The notes beneath the pieces are model-generated. The model had not been told where the DNA came from, ran no database searches, and saw only the letters and a program-made list of their open reading frames with translations. A program made the translations under genes and the position numbers. From positions 214,533 to 278,532 of the forward strand of contig NZ_LAQU01000004.1 of assembly GCF_000970345.1 (NCBI RefSeq): 64,000 nucleotides of DNA. Reading direction: 5' to 3'. Positions 60,290-64,000 of the stretch are shown here, piece after piece (within the stretch, counting starts at the first letter, position 1; each line of letters opens with the position of its first letter). Source of the DNA: Robbsia andropogonis (lineage in GTDB: Bacteria > Pseudomonadota > Gammaproteobacteria > Burkholderiales > Burkholderiaceae).

Positions 60290-60595
60290 CCCCTCTGTCC
60301 TCGATACCTGAGAGATTGCACGGACGTCACTGCCGGCGGATGGTGCTGGGATAGGTCCCGTTGCACCATCCAAGGCCGGCGGCGGTCACATGCGCGCCCC
60401 TTCGGTGGGCAGGCAAGGCGCATGCAATGCGCCCGCTGCCGCTCTCCAGAGATGCGGAAGCCCGAGCTTCCGGCGCGATCGGTCCTTTTGCCTGAGAGTT
60501 TATGGGTGTTACCCCTTCGGCGGCGACGTCGGCTATGCAAGCATCCGCGCAATGCGCATGCCTGCCGGCCCGTGACGTCGCGCTCTCCCGATGCG
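60290..60595 (-). promoter_or_regulatory. Tandem glycine riboswitch (two aptamers) leading gcvT
   Basis: On the minus strand two glycine-aptamer halves are seen. The first (about 60592-60478) contains GGGAGAGCG, CGCCGAAGGGG and CTCTCAGGCAAAAGGACC; the second (about 60450-60292) contains TCTGGAGAGC, CACCGAAGGGG and CTCTCAGG, ending GAGGACAGAGG. These are the conserved cores of the family. In related bacteria it switches gcv transcription on with glycine. The position directly upstream of gcvT fits that role; the expression platform is not resolved here. Confidence 0.92.
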
Positions 60596-60813
60596 CCCGG
60601 CGACTGTAAGGCAGCCGGACGGGGTTGTCAAATGGAGAAAAGGGGGAGGCCGTTCGACCGATCGGCCGGATAGGAAGGATGTCCGTGCGAGACGCATCGC
60701 CTCCCTGGAAATTCGCCCGTCGCGTGCTAACATCGACACTCTTCCTGATCCCTCCGTGATCGCCCTGGCCGTGTCAAACGAGGGCGATGTCGCATTATTT
60801 CAGAGAGTTACCC

Positions 60814-62898
60814 ATGTCGGGCATGAACGCCGCACAGCGTGAAGGCGTGCACTATCTTGACGGTCCGTGCCTGGTGCTGGCGGGTGCCGGCAGTGGCAAG
60901 ACGCGTGTGATCACGCAGAAGATCGCGCATTTGATCGAGCGAAAGGGCTTCGAGCCGAAGCATATCGCGGCGGTGACATTCACGAATAAAGCCGCGGCGG
61001 AAATGCGCGAGCGGATCGCGACGTTGCTCGAAGGCAAGACCTTGACCACACCGGGCAAGGAAGGCCGCAAGGTGCCTGTCAACCAGTTGACCGTGTGTAC
61101 CTTCCACTCGCTGGGCGTGCAGATCCTGCGGCAGGAGGCGCAACACCTGGGGCTGAAGCCGCAATTCTCGATCATGGATTCCGACGACTGCTTCTCGATG
61201 ATCCAGGAGCAGGTGGGCAGTACCGACAAAGGGATGATCCGCAAGATTCAGACGCAGGTCTCGCTCTGGAAGAATGCGATGCTGACGCCTGAGGAGGCGG
61301 CTGCGGTGGCGGAGGACGTCGACCAGCATCAGGCTGCTATCGTCTATCGGAACTATGTGGCAACGCTGCATGCCTACCAGGCGGTGGACTTCGACGACCT
61401 GATCCGCCTGCCCGCCGAGTTGTTCGCACGCAACGAGGAAGTGCGCGATCGGTGGCAGAACCGGCTGCGTTATTTATTGATCGACGAATACCAGGACACG
61501 AACGCCTGCCAGTACGAACTGGTCAAGCAGATTGCCGGCAAGCGCGCGGCGTTCACCGCCGTGGGTGACGACGACCAGGCGATCTATGGCTGGCGCGGTG
61601 CGACGCTGGAGAATCTGGCGCAGTTGCAGGTGGATTTTCCGCAATTGAAAGTGATCAAGCTGGAGCAGAACTATCGCTCCACGGTGCGCATTCTGACTGC
61701 CGCGAATAACGTGATTGCGAACAATCCGAAGCTTTTTGAGAAAAAGCTGTGGAGCGAGCACGGGATGGGCGACACGATCACCGTGAATGCGGCGAACGAC
61801 GAGGAGCACGAGGCGGAGTCCGTGGTGTTTCGGATGTCTGCGCACAAGTTCGAGCGTCGGGCGCAGTTCCGGGATTACGCGATTTTGTATCGCGGTAATT
61901 TTCAGGCGCGGGTTTTCGAGCAGATTTTGCGGCGTGAGCGGATTCCGTACGTGTTGTCGGGCGGGCAGTCTTTTTTCGACAAGGCCGAGATCAAGGATGT
62001 GTGCGCGTATCTCCGGCTGATCGCGAATGCGGATGACGATCCGGCGTTTATTCGTGCGGTCACCACGCCACGGCGTGGGGTGGGGAACGCGACGCTGGAG
62101 GTGTTGGGCAGTTATGCGGGGCAGTCGAAAGTGTCGCTGTTCGAAGCTGTCTACATGGGCGGGATCGAGGCGCGGTTGAGTCCGCGCCAGCTTGAACCGT
62201 TGCGCGCATTTTGCGATTTCCTGCAGCGTCTGACCGACCGGGCCAAGAAGGAAGCGGCGAATACCCTGCTCGACGAGTTGATGGAGGGCATGCACTACGA
62301 AGCCTATCTGTACGACGCGTTCGATGACCGCGCGGCGCAGTCGAAATGGCAGAACGTGCTGGAGTTCCTGGAGTGGTTGAAACGTAAAGGGACGAAGGCT
62401 ACGGTCGAGGGGGCGGAGGAGGCGACCGGGTATGACACCGCCGATGGGCTGGCGGACGAAGGCAAGGACCTGATGAAGCTGATCCAGACGGTTGCGCTAA
62501 TGTCGATGCTGGAAGGCAAAGAAGAAGATCCCGATGCGGTGCGGCTGACGACCGTGCACGCATCGAAGGGGTTGGAGTATCCGCACGTGTTTCTGGTCGG
62601 CTGCGAGGAAGGGATTCTGCCGCATCGCGGAAGTGACGATGCGCCAGCGGACGATGCGCGGATCGAGGAAGAACGGCGGTTGATGTACGTGGCGATCACG
62701 CGCGCACAGCGGAGCCTGCATCTATCGTGGTGCAAGAAGCGTAAGCGGGCGCGGGAGACGGTTGTGTGCGAGGCGTCGCGGTTTATCGAGGAAATGGGAC
62801 TGGCGGAAGCGCCACCGCCGACCGCTGAAGAAGCACCGATGACGCCAAAGGATCGGATGGCTGCGTTGAAGGCATTGCTGGGCGGGGGAGGGGCGTAG
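60814..62898 (+). CDS. rep: Rep, ATP-dependent DNA helicase (UvrD/Rep family)
   Basis: 3'-5' SF1 helicase that removes proteins ahead of the fork. Over 694 residues the motifs are in order: Walker A AGAGSGKTRVIT near 24, motif Ia AAVTFTNKAAAEM, DEYQDTN (motif II) near 228, GDDDQAIYGWRGA (III), and TVHASKGLEYPHVF (V), VAITRAQRSLHLSW (VI). The order and sequence match Rep rather than UvrD. The ATG at 60814 leads directly into SGMNAAQREGV; the frame from 60787 is possible. It is followed by a tRNA gene. Confidence 0.96.
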   Translation: MSGMNAAQREGVHYLDGPCLVLAGAGSGKTRVITQKIAHLIERKGFEPKHIAAVTFTNKAAAEMRERIATLLEGKTLTTPGKEGRKVPVNQLTVCTFHSLGVQILRQEAQHLGLKPQFSIMDSDDCFSMIQEQVGSTDKGMIRKIQTQVSLWKNAMLTPEEAAAVAEDVDQHQAAIVYRNYVATLHAYQAVDFDDLIRLPAELFARNEEVRDRWQNRLRYLLIDEYQDTNACQYELVKQIAGKRAAFTAVGDDDQAIYGWRGATLENLAQLQVDFPQLKVIKLEQNYRSTVRILTAANNVIANNPKLFEKKLWSEHGMGDTITVNAANDEEHEAESVVFRMSAHKFERRAQFRDYAILYRGNFQARVFEQILRRERIPYVLSGGQSFFDKAEIKDVCAYLRLIANADDDPAFIRAVTTPRRGVGNATLEVLGSYAGQSKVSLFEAVYMGGIEARLSPRQLEPLRAFCDFLQRLTDRAKKEAANTLLDELMEGMHYEAYLYDAFDDRAAQSKWQNVLEFLEWLKRKGTKATVEGAEEATGYDTADGLADEGKDLMKLIQTVALMSMLEGKEEDPDAVRLTTVHASKGLEYPHVFLVGCEEGILPHRGSDDAPADDARIEEERRLMYVAITRAQRSLHLSWCKKRKRARETVVCEASRFIEEMGLAEAPPPTAEEAPMTPKDRMAALKALLGGGGA

Positions 62899-63129
62899 GG
62901 GGAGGCGGTTTGGGTTGGTGGTGAGGGTGTGCGTTTGTCGCTTTGTTGGGCGTTGCCTTGTAGACCGGAAAGAGACAAAAATGATCCAGGCGTGGTGGTT
63001 TGTGTTAGAATAGCGGTCTTATTGTTGGTGTGGTTTTTTGGCAACCAACATGTGTGTCGGCGCTGCGTTGTTTTGCTTTCTCCTATTCGCACCCACAGCC
63101 GCTACACAACAATTCGTTTTGCCTCATCT

Positions 63130-63205
63130 GCGTCCGTAGCTCAATGGATAGAGTACTGCCCTCCGAAGGCAGGGGTTGCTGGTTCGATCCCAGCCGGACG
63201 CACCA
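63130..63205 (+). tRNA. tRNA-Arg (CCG anticodon)
   Basis: A complete 76-nt cloverleaf. Acceptor GCGTCCG (63130-63136) pairs with CGGACGC (63195-63201), followed by an encoded CCA end. The anticodon arm is CTGCC-CTCCGAA-GGCAG with anticodon CCG at 63163-63165 (reads CGG). D-arm GTAGCTCAATGGATAGAGTA-like and T-loop GGTTCGATCC are canonical. A TAGAAT hexamer at 63006-63011 may be its -10 element. Transposon remnants begin directly after its 3' end. Confidence 0.98.
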
Positions 63206-63277
63206 GATTCTTTATTAAAATCAAGCCTCAATATTCGGTTGATCGCAGTTGATGTGGGCGGCGATCTTGGGCATTGG

Positions 63278-63741
63278 TCATTCTTCCTCGCCGTCCCAGA
63301 TCGCCCGCGCTTTTTTCTCAGCGTCAGCAGGGCCACCGTTTCGGCCAAGGCCGCATCCTTGCGCCGCAGCTCGCGCTCCAACGCCTTGTTACGTTTGCGC
63401 TCGCTTTTGATCGCCTCGCTGTCCTGGCGACTGCCTTGCCCGCTGCGTGCGTTGGCTCCTTCACCGCTCTCACGCCAACGTCGCAATTGCTCCGGATATA
63501 AACCCCGACGGCGGCAATATTCGGCTAACTCCACCTCGGATAATGCCGAACATTCCAACACCGCGTTGAACTTGTCTCGCGAACGCCAGCCCTCGCTGTC
63601 GGTCGCGTTCACCGGTAGCAAGAGGCCACGCTCGCGCGCAGCTTTGCGCCTGTTGTAGATCGTCGCTTCACTAACCCCTTCTTCCCGCGAAACGTAAGCG
63701 TCCACCCAAGGCATCTTTCGTCGCGACATGAACGTGCTCAT
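63278..63741 (-). pseudogene. IS3-like transposase orfA, truncated element
   Basis: A helix-turn-helix transposase subunit: MPWVDAYVSREEGVSEATIYNRRK at the N-terminus, ELAEYCRRRGLYPEQLRRWRE near 75-95, then a Lys/Arg/Glu-rich coiled coil (LERELRRKDAALAETVALLTLRKK). At 63316-63310 there is an A6G slippery heptamer (A AAA AAG on the minus strand). A -1 shift there gives the short end ARAIWDGEEE and a stop at 63278, whereas the unshifted frame runs nonsensically through the tRNA gene on its antisense strand. The expected orfB is absent: the DNA between 63277 and the tRNA holds only a few codons. The element is a remnant. Confidence 0.75.
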
Positions 63742-63761
63742 GCTGTCGGATTTTTCGACGG

Positions 63762-64000
63762 ATGCAGACGATGGAAGGTAAGCAAGTGGTACCCGTGACG
63801 CCGCGCACTGCGCGACGCAGTTTCACCAAGGAATTCAAGCGAGAGCTTGTGCGCCAGTCCATGCTGCCGGAGGTTTCTCGTGCAGCTCTGGCCTTGGCCA
63901 ACGGCGTCAACGCCAATCAACTGGCACGCTGGTGTCGCGAGCATCAGCGTGCCGACCACGTCACTTTCGTGCCCGTCGTCAGCGCCGCATCCACTGCTTT
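63762..64000 (+). CDS. IS66-family TnpA-like protein, 3' truncated by window edge
   Basis: An open frame that runs off the window, starting at ATG 63762 or 63771. It reads RRSFTKEFKRELVRQSMLPEVS-like, then ALANGVNANQLARWCREHQ, the helix-turn-helix signature of the small TnpA protein of IS66 elements, which is accessory to transposition. The frame is complete at its 5' end. The rest of the element (tnpB, tnpC) would lie outside the window. Confidence 0.75.
   Translation, partial: MQTMEGKQVVPVTPRTARRSFTKEFKRELVRQSMLPEVSRAALALANGVNANQLARWCREHQRADHVTFVPVVSAASTA

Larger units (their letters stand above)
63206..64000. mobile_element. Right-edge insertion-sequence region beside tRNA-Arg
   Basis: Contains a truncated IS3-like orfA (minus strand) and a divergent IS66-type tnpA (plus strand) whose starts are about 20 bp apart. 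No target-site duplication or terminal inverted repeat was recognised, because the element boundaries are cut off or deleted. The position next to a tRNA gene is a common integration spot. Confidence 0.65.

Noticed and set aside
63124..63277. C-terminal continuation of the IS3-like orfA frame
   Set aside because: It runs antisense through the tRNA-Arg gene, and the family-like end is in the -1 frame.

Overview
The window looks like a piece of the main chromosome of a member of the Burkholderiaceae (Burkholderia sensu lato or a close relative). The grounds are the gene order mnmC / origin-like region / mnmG-rsmG-parA-parB / atpIBEFHAGDC / hemE / priA, proteins of Burkholderia type (DUF3717, MnmC, TctE-like kinase, trifunctional PutA) and a moderately high GC content. 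The species cannot be fixed from sequence alone.

Layout. 1-3.4 kb: the 3' end of mnmC, then a 1.5 kb AT-rich gene-free region with three perfect DnaA boxes, two of them inside a duplicated DnaA-box plus DnaA-trio module. This is the likely oriC, and no dnaA lies beside it. 3.4-14 kb: a CPA2 antiporter, a YbdK-type carboxylate-amine ligase, a MarR regulator with a Cys/His tail, an old-yellow-enzyme reductase, a SET-domain methyltransferase, a TctE/TctD-like two-component system, a DUF3717 protein, pterin carbinolamine dehydratase and an Lrp regulator. 14-20 kb: the partition locus mnmG-rsmG-parA-parB with four perfect parS sites and one near-perfect site inside mnmG. 20-28.3 kb: the complete F1Fo-ATP synthase operon with a recognisable promoter and terminator. 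28.3-43.4 kb: hemE, priA, an unrecognised 203-aa gene, putA, a LivK-like binding protein, yigZ, a membrane-anchored metallo-beta-lactamase-fold hydrolase and trpS.

43.4-54 kb is the accessory part. It holds a CPA1 antiporter and a LysR regulator divergent from an amidohydrolase-MFS-GAF operon. Next come a 470-aa protein with the SD...DXD signature of TcdA/TcdB-like glycosyltransferases and, divergent from it, a compact cassette of a degenerate S-adenosylhomocysteine-hydrolase-like protein, an HD-domain phosphohydrolase and a NUDIX hydrolase. The glycosyltransferase and the three-gene cassette are the best candidates for undescribed biology.

54-64 kb: a minus-strand operon gcvT-gcvH-gcvP-sdaA led by a tandem glycine riboswitch (glycine cleavage plus serine deamination), then rep helicase, tRNA-Arg(CCG), and at the right edge a truncated IS3-like orfA abutting a divergent IS66-type tnpA that runs off the window.

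Functionally most of the window is origin-proximal housekeeping: replication start, ParABS segregation, tRNA and rRNA modification, ATP synthesis, haem synthesis, replication restart, and proline, glycine and serine catabolism. The accessory block carries catabolic, effector-like and nucleotide-hydrolase genes. No CRISPR array, rRNA operon, prophage or secretion system was seen.
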